Shown piece by piece: positions 1-7,596 of a DNA stretch of 8,719 nucleotides. Position 1 is the stretch's first letter. Each line of letters opens with the position of its first letter. The stretch comes from an uncultured Clostridium sp. (GTDB lineage: Bacteria; Bacillota; Clostridia; Lachnospirales; Lachnospiraceae), in assembly GCA_902464345.1 (NCBI GenBank), contig CABQJA010000086.1:1-8719 (forward strand), read 5' to 3'. A program made the translations under genes and the position numbers. The notes beneath the pieces were generated by a model that was not told the origin of the DNA, made no database searches, and was given only the letters and a program-made list of their open reading frames with translations.

Positions 1-49
1 CATGCTTTATTTGTTTTCCTGCTATTCTTTTTTCATTACATTCGTCTCT

Positions 50-2830
50 TTATTTCTTCCGGACATTACTTCCGACTACAACCGCTGCACCGATTGACAT
101 CAATGCAAGAACGATCATCATGGCAACCGGCATTTCATCCCCGGTTTTCACACTGTTTGTACCGGATACCGCTGTCGTCGAAGTCTGATTTTCCGTAGAG
201 CCCGCTGTTGTAGAACTCTGCTCCGCCGAGCTCGTCTCAGTTGATCCCGCTTCCGTCGTTTCAGATGAATTGTTTTCGGTCGTTGTCGCCGTCTCCCCAA
301 CCGTTACCTTCGTTGCCGGTGATGCATAATAATTCGGTTTCTCTGTATATCGCACATAATAATTGCCTGCGGTCAGTCCGTTCATGGTTGTACCTGTCAC
401 CGCCGTCCAGCCGGTCTGATCCTGACTATATTCCATGTCGGTTGTCACATTCCGGATGATACCATTCTTCTGCCCCTGTGTTGCATTTCCTGCAACAAGT
501 CCGGTCGGTGCTGCCTGCTGCGCTTTCTCGATTGTGAAGTTCACCGTCTGCTCTTCATGATAGATGCCCTTTCCCTGAATGATTACCGCAGCGGTTCCCG
601 CATTCACATTATCCCGATAAGATACCGTATAGTCTTCGTCTTCTACCAGCTCCTGCTGTCCATACACTACCGTCACAGCCGGCTCCTTTGCAGTCTTATC
701 ATATACATAGCTTAACGGATTTACCGTAACCTCTACCTCTGCATCTGACATTCTGCGATAGCGAAGCTCTACGCCCCGTGCTATATTTCCGTCAGCATCC
801 AGGATCAGATTCATTGTATCAGCTGCTTCCGGATACGGTCGCTGCCTGTTGATACTGTATCCCTTTGGCAGATATTCTTCAATACCTCCCAGGCTCTCTT
901 CCAGAGAAAGTTTACCATAATTGCTGATTGCCGGAGCAATGTCTATAATCCGAATGATCGAATCCCGATCCATGTTCATTTTTTCCGTGAAGCAATGATT
1001 GTTTATGGTTACAGATCCTGCACTGACATCCAGACCACCATTCGCCTGCCAGTTCAGCTTATTCAGCGTTGCATTGACATTCTCAATCCGTAACGTGTGA
1101 TCAAAATCTACGCAGCCATTATTGATTGCTCCCGTGAAAGCTTCCTGCTGCGACTGTCCATCCGCATCCCCGGTGGAAGAAGTCAGCGTTAGATCCGCTT
1201 GCGTCTGAACCTCGTTTATCTCTACCTGATGTCCGTTCAGATCCAGGATTAAATCCTGTGTCCCCGCATCATAGGTTGCTGTTTCAGAGCTTTCATAATC
1301 GTTCATGAACCGAAATGTGATCGGCTTTGCCGAATACAAAGTACCGTTTTTGATATGTCTGAATGCCACAGACAGATTGTCATATTGTATCCTTTTTTCG
1401 GATCCCGGCACAATTACTTCTACAGTTTCCAGAGAAGCTCCACATATAATACATCCTGCATCTGTTGCCTTCGGATGTGGGCAATTGTAACTATCATATA
1501 TGGCACCATCGAACAGGAAATATACCTTCTTGTATGTATCATTCCCCTGATTATAGCCGTCATACATCTTTATTCTTCCCGTCTTCGGAACCGGATCCAG
1601 CATTGGAATATCTGCTCTCTCCTGTTCGCCATATCGGAAGATTCCGCCCTTATTTCCCATATCGAACTGGTTCGCCCGGACCACCGGATAATCTCCACCA
1701 CCATATATCCAACAACCGTTTTCTATTTTCGCCTTTAAATTTCCCACCAGTGCCGAATTATTCCTTGAGGACATCTTCAGTGATCCGCTGTTCACATCTA
1801 TATTTCCGATCACTGCCGGACAATCCCCCTCCGTTACAAGGTTTACACTCTGTCCGGCTCTGTCTATCTTTACATCGCCTGCAACGGCTGTACCATGTTC
1901 TGATTTCAGAGTTACCGTACACACCCCCGCCGGATTGTTTTCTGCAACCGACAGGTTTCCCTTTAATACATCCTGCTTTCCGGCGACTCTGATGTCACCT
2001 GTGCCATTTATGGTCAGATTTCCTTCGACCGCTACAGCATCCTCTTCTTCACAAATATTCTCAATACTGACCTGCTCTCCTGCCGCCGGCGTCAGATAAA
2101 TATTTCTGCCTTTTAACATCGTGTCCTTGCTGATCGTATATAGCTTAATTTCGCCTCCGGTCGTTGTAATCCGAATATCTCCGGTAGCGCAGAATAAGTG
2201 ATCCAGTGCATGCGGCCTATTAATTCCGGATGAAATACTGCATTTCTCTGCTTCTAATTCAATCGAGTCTGCCGTTATACCTGACTGTCCATCTTTACAG
2301 ATATCCATGCTCAGGACAATCACTCCACCGGTTTTTAACTCTACCGTAGCAAATCCACTGATCATACTTGTACCATCTGCACAAAACCATAAGTCTCCAC
2401 TATAATTCTCTGTACGAATGGATGCCTTCGTTGTACTTTCTATCAGACTATGTGCCGCTACGTCCCGCTCACTATCGTCCAGCCTCAAACCGCCGCTTCC
2501 CTTTATCAGAAGCGTGCCGTTCTCAACCCGGATACAGGCATCTGTCATCTCAGCCTTTCTTTTCACAGTCACGAATCCGGTGATTGTCAGACTGCCATCC
2601 GTACTGCTATATTGCAAATAGTTATTTACACCGGAAGGTACGGTTTCACCCTGATATGTCACTCCGGTTCCCTCCGCATTAGCAGTATAATAGCCATCCT
2701 GCAGCTTTGTCCCACAGATTGTAACCGCTAAACTCTCTGCCTGTACCGGCTGCCGGTTGATACCGCCGATCGTCAGTATTACCGCCAATACCAGCATAAC
2801 CGTCAACAACACTCCTTGTTTCTCTCTCAT
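50..2830 (-). CDS. Sorted cell-surface protein with beta-helix-like repeats (downstream paralog)
   Basis: A 926-residue protein, probably exported and anchored to the cell wall. Its ligand is unknown. The start is ATG at 2830, preceded by AGGAGG four bases upstream. The frame stays open to a TTG at 2890, but that would place 20 non-hydrophobic residues before the signal peptide and overlap the upstream gene. Residues 1-31 are a signal peptide (MREKQG, hydrophobic core, cleavage after VQA). About 35-415 is glycine-punctuated beta-strand repeats (GNLTI, GNLSV, GNIDV, GNLKA) typical of a right-handed beta-helix. C450, H452, C460 and C463 form a possible metal cluster. DLNGH is at 530-534 and EEYLPKGY at about 651-658. 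Two beta-sandwich modules follow: a YDKT...DYTV...NAGTA unit (about 699-767) and an MEYS...YYVRY unit (about 774-844). Then come a Thr/Ser/Glu-rich stalk, VKTGD (893-897), a transmembrane helix and the tail NVRKK. It is paralogous to the gene 31 bp upstream and probably co-transcribed with it. No terminator is visible in positions 1-49. The domain plan is clear; the function is not. Confidence 0.9.
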   Translation of the reverse strand: MREKQGVLLTVMLVLAVILTIGGINRQPVQAESLAVTICGTKLQDGYYTANAEGTGVTYQGETVPSGVNNYLQYSSTDGSLTITGFVTVKRKAEMTDACIRVENGTLLIKGSGGLRLDDSERDVAAHSLIESTTKASIRTENYSGDLWFCADGTSMISGFATVELKTGGVIVLSMDICKDGQSGITADSIELEAEKCSISSGINRPHALDHLFCATGDIRITTTGGEIKLYTISKDTMLKGRNIYLTPAAGEQVSIENICEEEDAVAVEGNLTINGTGDIRVAGKQDVLKGNLSVAENNPAGVCTVTLKSEHGTAVAGDVKIDRAGQSVNLVTEGDCPAVIGNIDVNSGSLKMSSRNNSALVGNLKAKIENGCWIYGGGDYPVVRANQFDMGNKGGIFRYGEQERADIPMLDPVPKTGRIKMYDGYNQGNDTYKKVYFLFDGAIYDSYNCPHPKATDAGCIICGASLETVEVIVPGSEKRIQYDNLSVAFRHIKNGTLYSAKPITFRFMNDYESSETATYDAGTQDLILDLNGHQVEINEVQTQADLTLTSSTGDADGQSQQEAFTGAINNGCVDFDHTLRIENVNATLNKLNWQANGGLDVSAGSVTINNHCFTEKMNMDRDSIIRIIDIAPAISNYGKLSLEESLGGIEEYLPKGYSINRQRPYPEAADTMNLILDADGNIARGVELRYRRMSDAEVEVTVNPLSYVYDKTAKEPAVTVVYGQQELVEDEDYTVSYRDNVNAGTAAVIIQGKGIYHEEQTVNFTIEKAQQAAPTGLVAGNATQGQKNGIIRNVTTDMEYSQDQTGWTAVTGTTMNGLTAGNYYVRYTEKPNYYASPATKVTVGETATTTENNSSETTEAGSTETSSAEQSSTTAGSTENQTSTTAVSGTNSVKTGDEMPVAMMIVLALMSIGAAVVVGSNVRKK

Positions 2831-2840
2831 AGGTCCTCCT
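2831..2840 (-). promoter_or_regulatory. Ribosome binding site that decides the start at 2830
   Basis: Read on the minus strand this is AGGAGGACCT directly before ATG. The core AGGAGG is very strong, with a tight four-base spacer. It lies inside the longer TTG-initiated frame, so it argues for the internal ATG, which also gives a proper signal peptide. No other ribosome binding site of this strength precedes the TTG at 2890. Confidence 0.8.
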
Positions 2841-2861
2841 TTTCCAGTCCTTACGCCTGTC

Positions 2862-5720
2862 TTACTTCTGTTTCCTATATCCTTTGCCAAGCACGATTGC
2901 GCAGCCGGCTGCCATAAACAGCAGAATCAATGTGGTTGCCAACGGCGCTGTGTCGCCGGTCTCCACGCCTTTGCCGGTTGTTCCGGATACTGATGTGCTG
3001 CCGCCGGCTCCGGTGTCTGCCGTTCCGGTGGTTGCAGCTGCATTTTCAGATGTCGCCGTTGTTTTATCCGAATCATCCGCTGTGCTTCCTGTCTCTGTGG
3101 TGGTACCGCCGGATTCTGTGGTGGTGCTTCCTGCCTCCGTAGTGGTACCGGCCGTCTTCACCGTCACGGTTACCTTCGTTACCGGTGATGCCTGATAGTT
3201 CCGACTCTCTTTATAACGGATATAATAATCTCCTGCCGGAAGTCCCGCAATCTCTGTTCCTGTAATCTCCATCCACGTCACCTGATCGGTGCTGTATTCC
3301 ATATCTGCGGATACATTCACGATGGTTCCATCCTTCGCACCTGCTCTGCTTACCGGAGTCATTTTAATTCCGGCCGGTGCCTTAAGCATTCCCTTCCGGA
3401 TGGTAAAGCTCAGCTCTTTGCTGTTATGAAAAGCACCTTTACCCTCAACAATCACCTTTGCAGTTCCCGCATTGGTATTACTTCGATATTCTACTGTATA
3501 ATCAGTATCTTCCACCAGCGGCTCTCCGGCATACGTAGCCGTAACTGCCGGCTTCTTTGCCGTCCCATCATAGACATATTCTGTCTTATCCAGCGTGATC
3601 ACCATGTCAGAATCTGTCATCTGCCGATAGCGAAGAACGATATTGGTTGCAATATTGCCATCTGTATCTACGATTGCATTCCGCTCTTCTCCACCTGTAT
3701 TTAATCTTACCAGTGCATACCCGTTTGGCAGAAATTCGTCTAATGACGATGCCTCCAGCAGTTCCTCCACAGAATAATATCCATGATTGCCAATTCCCTC
3801 CGGCACCTGTGCCAATGTCAGACTCGAATCATGATCCATGGCCAGCAGCTCCAGCCAGCACTTTCCGGTTCCATCGTTTCCGGTCACTGTCACATGGCTG
3901 TTCTGCAGCTGAGCACCCAGTACCGGTTTCCACTCCAGATTGCTAAGTGTCGCCGTTACATCCTCAAACATGACCCCACTCATCTCGTTTTCGTGATTAT
4001 TTACAATGGTTCCACGATAGATTCCATTCTTAATCTTCAGATTCCTGTCTGTTGAGAGGTTCTTCGTCATCAAAGTATGACCATTCAGGTCAAATATCAG
4101 AATCTTATTGCCAAGATTCACATCCATACTATAGGCATATACATCTCTGATAAGCTTTACGGTATCGCCCTCCCGCAGATCATAAATAACGTTCATGGCT
4201 GAGTCGCCACCGAAACTTTCATTCAATGTCAACCGCAGAGCACCATCCGCCCCATATACCTCCGCATAAGGGATTTCGTAGTCACCGCATACTGCACATC
4301 TGCCTCCGATGCCGCTTATAATCGGATGCTCACAATTCTCTGCATCATATATCTTTCCGGTCTCTATGATCTCCAGCCACTGCTTTCCACAATCATTGTA
4401 GTGCACCATTACATTCCGGGTCTGTAATGTGCCTCCCAGCATGGACGGTGTATCGGTCGGAGTATTCCCTTTTCTGCTTATATCTATATCTCCCTCCGAC
4501 GCATTCATGGAAATCGTACTGCCGGCTATTACAGCATGTCCCTCCGCGCCCATAAATTCTATATCGTTGCGAGTCTGAATCTCTGCATTTCCAACAATCA
4601 CCGTATCATCTCCGCTACGCATTCCCAGCCTTCTCGCGTTGATCTTCGCATTGCCCTGTACCACAACACCACCGGTTGTCGCCAATGTAATCCCCGTATT
4701 CTCTGCCTCTATGGTGATATCCCCCGTTACCATCGGTCCCTGTTCACTGTTTATCCATATAGAACCGGTGGTATCTGTTCCGATAATCGTAAGATTGCCC
4801 TTTGCAATCGTATTCGTTTTGATATCCATATTATATGTCGGATTGAGCGTAAGATTGCCCTCTGCAATCGTTTCACTCTTCAGGAAAATGCTTTCACTTC
4901 TTCCGGCAACACCGCCATTCGATGTCAGATATGTGTTCTTCGCCTTAAATAAGGCTGTCGTTACATTTACATCTGTCCCCTGTGACAGATCAAGATTATT
5001 CGTATTTGTACACTTGCGCTTGTTTAAGTTCAACCGGATTTCTCCATTCTGTGTATCTGTTGCCTCTATTGCATATTGAAACTCTGCATTACCATAATTT
5101 AAGTGAATGAACAAATCCTCCCCTTCAAGCCTTACAGTCCCTGCGGATACGGCAGCCCTTCCCTTCGTATCCTCGCAGGTAAGCTCCACGGTTCCTTCTG
5201 TCTGCAGATCGATCAGAGAAAGTCCCTTACTGATAGTACTTCCTCCCCGTGTATCAAACGTGATGGACCCGCTATACCCATCGGTCTTTACTGCCGCATC
5301 GGCAGTTCCTGTAAACAGGGTGTCGCAGTTATTGTAATTTGCCAACCGAAGATCGCCATCACCGGTGAGCGTCAGCGTACCGTGTGCGATCGACAGGATT
5401 GTACCGGCCGCCTGTGTTCCGGAATTGGCATAGATTGATACATCCCCTCGCACTTCCATCGTTCCGTTTGTATAGTAAATATAATTACCGGAAGCAGGTA
5501 CTGTATCCGATTCTGCCATTGCTCCATTATTGTACCTTGAACCACTGAACTCATAATACTTCCCATCCTGCAGTTCCACTCCGTATATGGACACGGATAA
5601 ATCCTCTGCCTGTGCCGGAATCACATCCAGTGTATTCCATGTCAATATCATAGCAAGTGCTATTAGGATTGACAGTCCCGGTTTCCCTATACTCCTGCTC
5701 TTTCTTTTACTCATGCTCAT
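2862..5720 (-). CDS. Sorted cell-surface protein with beta-helix-like repeats (upstream paralog)
   Basis: A 952-residue secreted protein, probably wall-anchored, and the first gene of a two-gene operon. ATG at 5720 has AGGAG with an 8-base spacer; a second in-frame ATG at 5714 is too far from it. Residues 1-38 are a signal peptide (KRKSR, hydrophobic segment, cleavage after AQA). Residues 40-165 match the paralog's N-terminal unit (SIYGVELQDG versus TICGTKLQDG). About 165-430 holds beta-helix-like coils with GNLTL/GNLTI motifs at a 20-residue period. C463, H465, C475 and C478 form a Cys/His cluster. FDLNGH is at 543-548 and DEFLPNGY at 661-668. About 704-775 is an Ig-like unit (YDGTAKKP...DYTVEYRSNTNAGTA), and about 779-854 is the second module (MEYSTDQ...YYIRY). 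Residues 855-917 are a Thr/Gly/Ser-rich stalk, followed by VETGD (919-923), a hydrophobic helix and RKQK. The VxTGD tail replaces the canonical LPxTG, a variant known in Clostridia. An adhesin or glycan-binding role is inference. Confidence 0.9.
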   Translation of the reverse strand: MSMSKRKSRSIGKPGLSILIALAMILTWNTLDVIPAQAEDLSVSIYGVELQDGKYYEFSGSRYNNGAMAESDTVPASGNYIYYTNGTMEVRGDVSIYANSGTQAAGTILSIAHGTLTLTGDGDLRLANYNNCDTLFTGTADAAVKTDGYSGSITFDTRGGSTISKGLSLIDLQTEGTVELTCEDTKGRAAVSAGTVRLEGEDLFIHLNYGNAEFQYAIEATDTQNGEIRLNLNKRKCTNTNNLDLSQGTDVNVTTALFKAKNTYLTSNGGVAGRSESIFLKSETIAEGNLTLNPTYNMDIKTNTIAKGNLTIIGTDTTGSIWINSEQGPMVTGDITIEAENTGITLATTGGVVVQGNAKINARRLGMRSGDDTVIVGNAEIQTRNDIEFMGAEGHAVIAGSTISMNASEGDIDISRKGNTPTDTPSMLGGTLQTRNVMVHYNDCGKQWLEIIETGKIYDAENCEHPIISGIGGRCAVCGDYEIPYAEVYGADGALRLTLNESFGGDSAMNVIYDLREGDTVKLIRDVYAYSMDVNLGNKILIFDLNGHTLMTKNLSTDRNLKIKNGIYRGTIVNNHENEMSGVMFEDVTATLSNLEWKPVLGAQLQNSHVTVTGNDGTGKCWLELLAMDHDSSLTLAQVPEGIGNHGYYSVEELLEASSLDEFLPNGYALVRLNTGGEERNAIVDTDGNIATNIVLRYRQMTDSDMVITLDKTEYVYDGTAKKPAVTATYAGEPLVEDTDYTVEYRSNTNAGTAKVIVEGKGAFHNSKELSFTIRKGMLKAPAGIKMTPVSRAGAKDGTIVNVSADMEYSTDQVTWMEITGTEIAGLPAGDYYIRYKESRNYQASPVTKVTVTVKTAGTTTEAGSTTTESGGTTTETGSTADDSDKTTATSENAAATTGTADTGAGGSTSVSGTTGKGVETGDTAPLATTLILLFMAAGCAIVLGKGYRKQK
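4788..4871 (-). repeat. Internal 24-bp direct repeat within the upstream surface gene
   Basis: Two 24-bp copies, at 4788-4811 and 4848-4871, differ by one base and begin exactly 60 bp apart. They encode TIAEGNLTL and TIAKGNLTI, so the unit is one 20-residue coil of the beta-helix-like region. The near identity at DNA level suggests a recent local duplication or gene conversion, because the other coils have diverged. It is a likely site for length change by slippage or recombination. Confidence 0.75.
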
Positions 5721-5728
5721 ACCCTCAA

Positions 5729-5733
5729 CTCCT
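5729..5733 (-). promoter_or_regulatory. Ribosome binding site of the upstream surface protein gene
   Basis: AGGAG on the minus strand, with an 8-base spacer to ATG at 5720. A weaker GAGGG lies nearer and would fit the second ATG at 5714. The two starts differ by two residues before the signal peptide, so the product is essentially unchanged. Confidence 0.75.
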
Positions 5734-5751
5734 GTTTTTATTGTTTTATTT

Positions 5752-5780
5752 TATATAGCTCTATTTAATCCAGCTGTCTG
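5752..5780 (-). promoter_or_regulatory. Candidate sigma-A promoter of the surface-protein operon
   Basis: On the minus strand CAGACA (5775-5780) is followed after 17 bp by TATATA (5752-5757), continuing into AAATAA. The predicted start near 5745 would leave a short leader containing the ribosome binding site. The -35 matches only at GACA and the -10 is imperfect. A second -10-like TATTAT at 5886-5891 would instead give a leader of about 160 nt. The sequence alone cannot choose between them. Confidence 0.35.
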
Positions 5781-5789
5781 TCTTCTGTG

Positions 5790-5867
5790 GCCGGAAAGCT
5801 ATCTTTAAAAATTAACATATCTGTGCCCCCTGTTGCAACCCTGTGTCCCAAGTGGTTATTTTCCGGC
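5790..5867 (-). other. Possible leader stem upstream of the surface-protein operon
   Basis: GCCGGAAA and TTTCCGGC form a perfect 8-bp inverted repeat (5790-5797 with 5860-5867) around 62 nt. The enclosed segment has two direct CTGTG-type boxes exactly 20 bp apart (5821-5830 and 5841-5850, plus strand) on either side of the palindrome GTTGCAAC (5832-5839). This could be a leader RNA fold or a cluster of regulator sites on DNA. It does not match any riboswitch consensus I know, including c-di-GMP classes I and II. The rest of 5721-5909 shows no gene. Confidence 0.35.
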
Positions 5868-5882
5868 TTTAAACGGTAATTC

Positions 5883-5907
5883 GTTATAATAGGATATCCC
5901 CTATAAC
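5883..5907. promoter_or_regulatory. Operator-like imperfect palindrome
   Basis: GTTATA (5883-5888) and TATAAC (5902-5907) flank the perfect palindrome GGATATCC (5892-5899), with the two centres offset by half a base. The site overlaps a -10-like TATTAT on the minus strand, so a bound dimer could block or steer transcription into the surface-protein operon. The bound regulator, if any, is unknown. Confidence 0.3.
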
Positions 5908-5909
5908 CT

Positions 5910-5952
5910 AAAAAGGCAGCGGTACCAAATGCCTTCTGTCTGTACCGCTGCC
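5910..5952 (-). terminator. Intrinsic terminator of proS
   Basis: GGCAGCGGTAC (5952-5942 on the minus strand) pairs perfectly with GTACCGCTGCC (5925-5915) across a 16-nt loop and is followed at once by TTTTT (5914-5910). The 11-bp GC-rich stem plus U-run is a textbook factor-independent terminator for transcription from proS. It separates proS from the surface-protein operon, so that operon needs its own promoter. Between the proS stop and the stem (5953-6028) there is only AT-rich sequence with short TATTTG repeats. Confidence 0.92.
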
Positions 5953-6028
5953 TGATCGCATCTATCTGTCTTTATTTGTATTTGTATTTATCTATCTTGC
6001 CTGTTCTCTGTTTCAGTTTCCGTATATT

Positions 6029-7462
6029 CTAATATGCTCTTCCGAAGTATACCATCTTTGTTGCCGGCTTGCCGCAATGTACACATACATCGCCCAGATT
6101 TTCCTGTGCAAACGGAATACAACGAGTCGTTGCTCCGGTCTCATCCTTGATCGCAGTCTCGCATTCGGTGTCTCCACACCACATACCCTTGATGAAGCCC
6201 TGCTTGGTATCCAGGATTTCCTTGAATTCATCCCAGTTCTTTGCAACATGTGTGTTCGCATCCCGGTGTGCCCTTGCCTTCTCATACATATCATGATGGA
6301 TGGTTTCCAGCAGTTCTCTGACTTTATCTGTAATCTCATCCAGAGATACAACGATCTTCTCGCCGGTATCTCTCCGAACCAGCACTGCTTGATTTGCTTC
6401 GATATCCTTTGGTCCGATCTCTACCCGGATTGGAATGCCTCGCATCTCCTGCTCGCTGAACTTCCAGCCCGGACTCTTATCACTGTCATCCACCTTTACA
6501 CGGAATGCTCCTAATTTCTCCTTAATTTCAGCAGCCTTCTCAAGGACGCCTTCCTTCTTCTGCTGGATTGGGATGATCATTACCTGAGTCGGTGCTACCT
6601 TTGGCGGCAGAACCAGACCGGAATTATCACCGTGTACCATGATGATCGCACCGATCATACGGGTGGTCATTCCCCAGGATGTCTGATGTACATACTGCAA
6701 TTTATTCTCTTTGTCGGTAAACTGAATGCCAAATGCCTTCGCAAATCCGTCACCGAAGTTATGACTGGTTCCAGACTGCAATGCCTTACCATCATGCATC
6801 AGAGACTCGATCGTATAAGTAGCCTCTGCTCCGGCAAACTTCTCCTTATCTGTCTTACGTCCCTTGATAACCGGAATTGCCAGAACATCCTCGCAGAACT
6901 TTGCATATACATTCAGCATCTGGATCGTTCTCTCTTCTGCTTCTTCTGCGGTGGCATGTGCTGTATGACCTTCCTGCCACAGGAACTCTCTGGAACGCAG
7001 GAACGGACGGGTCTCTTTCTCCCAGCGAACTACCGAGCACCACTGGTTATATACCTTTGGCAGGTCACGGTAGGACTGGATCTCGTTTTTATAAAAATCA
7101 CAGAACAAGGTCTCAGATGTCGGACGCACGCACATACGCTCCTGCAGCTCATTTAAGCCGCCGTGTGTTACCCATGCTACCTCCGGTGCAAATCCTTCTA
7201 CGTGATCCTTCTCTTTCTGAAGCAGGCTCTCCGGAATGAACATCGGCATATATACGTTCTCTACTCCGGTCTCCTTGAACCGCTCATCCAGCTGCTTCTG
7301 GATCAGCTCCCAGATCGCATATCCGGCCGGCTTGATCGCCATACATCCTTTTACATTGGTATAAGAAATCAATCCCGCCTTCAGCACAACGTCTGTATAC
7401 CATTGTGCGAAGTCTTCATCCATGGATGTGATTGCTTCTACTAGTTTCTTGTCCTTTGCCAT
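6029..7462 (-). CDS. proS: Prolyl-tRNA synthetase, archaeal/eukaryotic type (ProS type 3)
   Basis: Cytoplasmic class II synthetase that joins L-proline to tRNA-Pro using ATP. At 477 residues it has the length of the short type 3 enzymes. ATG at 7462 follows AAGGAG with a 9-base spacer. The catalytic core shows the motif 1 region (about 47-80, ending VYMPMFIPES), RPTSET (113-118), motif 2 (RWEKETRPFLRSREF from 146, then WQEGHTAHA) and motif 3 (GMTTRMIGAI from 264, through HGDNSG to LPPKVAP). The anticodon-binding domain spans about 293-395. The C-terminal domain carries four likely zinc ligands, C429, C434, C460 and C463, and ends FGRAY, as is usual for this subtype. It lacks the long insertion (editing) domain that lies between motifs 2 and 3 in most bacterial ProRS. 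It is a monocistronic unit with its own promoter and terminator. I see no T-box sequence upstream, so tRNA-sensing control is not supported. Confidence 0.97.
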   Translation of the reverse strand: MAKDKKLVEAITSMDEDFAQWYTDVVLKAGLISYTNVKGCMAIKPAGYAIWELIQKQLDERFKETGVENVYMPMFIPESLLQKEKDHVEGFAPEVAWVTHGGLNELQERMCVRPTSETLFCDFYKNEIQSYRDLPKVYNQWCSVVRWEKETRPFLRSREFLWQEGHTAHATAEEAEERTIQMLNVYAKFCEDVLAIPVIKGRKTDKEKFAGAEATYTIESLMHDGKALQSGTSHNFGDGFAKAFGIQFTDKENKLQYVHQTSWGMTTRMIGAIIMVHGDNSGLVLPPKVAPTQVMIIPIQQKKEGVLEKAAEIKEKLGAFRVKVDDSDKSPGWKFSEQEMRGIPIRVEIGPKDIEANQAVLVRRDTGEKIVVSLDEITDKVRELLETIHHDMYEKARAHRDANTHVAKNWDEFKEILDTKQGFIKGMWCGDTECETAIKDETGATTRCIPFAQENLGDVCVHCGKPATKMVYFGRAY

Positions 7463-7471
7463 AGTGACATA

Positions 7472-7477
7472 CTCCTT
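7472..7477 (-). promoter_or_regulatory. Ribosome binding site of proS
   Basis: AAGGAG on the minus strand with a 9-base spacer to ATG at 7462. An ATG lies within the spacer in another frame but opens no useful frame. This supports MAKDKK as the N terminus. Confidence 0.8.
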
Positions 7478-7504
7478 TTCTTATTCTATCATTGTTCTAT
7501 CGTA

Positions 7505-7527
7505 AGTAAGGGATGTGGTTCCTTACT
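7505..7527 (-). promoter_or_regulatory. Hairpin in the proS leader
   Basis: AGTAAGG and CCTTACT form a 7-bp perfect stem with a 9-nt loop between the predicted proS promoter and the ribosome binding site. No T-run follows, so it is not an intrinsic terminator. It could be an mRNA 5' stabilising stem or an operator. The T-box consensus (GGGTGG-ACCGCG type) is absent here. Confidence 0.35.
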
Positions 7528-7531
7528 GTAT

Positions 7532-7559
7532 TTGCGTCAGAATCAATCTTCATTATAGT
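7532..7559 (+). promoter_or_regulatory. Weak plus-strand promoter candidate facing the inverted-repeat element
   Basis: TTGCGT (7532-7537), 16 bp, then TATAGT (7554-7559) would start transcription near 7566, about 30 bp before the element. It overlaps the minus-strand proS promoter, so the two would compete. The -35 matches in three positions only. Confidence 0.25.
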
Positions 7560-7580
7560 AAAAGTAGGGGGATTATGCAA
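7552..7580 (-). promoter_or_regulatory. Promoter of proS
   Basis: On the minus strand TTGCAT (7575-7580) is followed after 17 bp by a perfect TATAAT (7552-7557). The predicted start near 7545 gives a leader of about 80 nt. The -35 keeps only TTG. It is the best sigma-A promoter in the window, and it sits directly outside the inverted-repeat element that begins at 7597. Confidence 0.7.
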
Positions 7581-7596
7581 GGAGAATATGTAAGGC

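Noticed and set aside
2831..2890. TTG-initiated N-terminal extension of the downstream surface protein
   Set aside because: It adds 20 polar residues before the signal peptide and overlaps the upstream gene. The strong AGGAGG lies directly before the internal ATG at 2830.
2884..3195. Plus-strand open frame rich in Val/Pro/Ser
   Set aside because: It is the antisense of the Thr/Glu/Ser-rich stalk of the upstream surface protein. Its composition mirrors that repeat and it has no start signal.
5834..5849. Sigma-54-like promoter on the minus strand (GG, 10 bp, TTGCA)
   Set aside because: Only the GG and TTGCA elements match; the conserved CAC after GG is absent and no enhancer-binding regulator is seen. 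It is probably chance within the G-rich leader.
5820..5860. G-quadruplex in the leader (minus strand)
   Set aside because: Only three runs of three or more G occur close together, so a standard four-tract quadruplex is not supported.
6632..7156. Long plus-strand open frames opposite proS
   Set aside because: proS is unambiguous on the minus strand. The opposite frames are cysteine- and leucine-rich shadows without ribosome binding sites.
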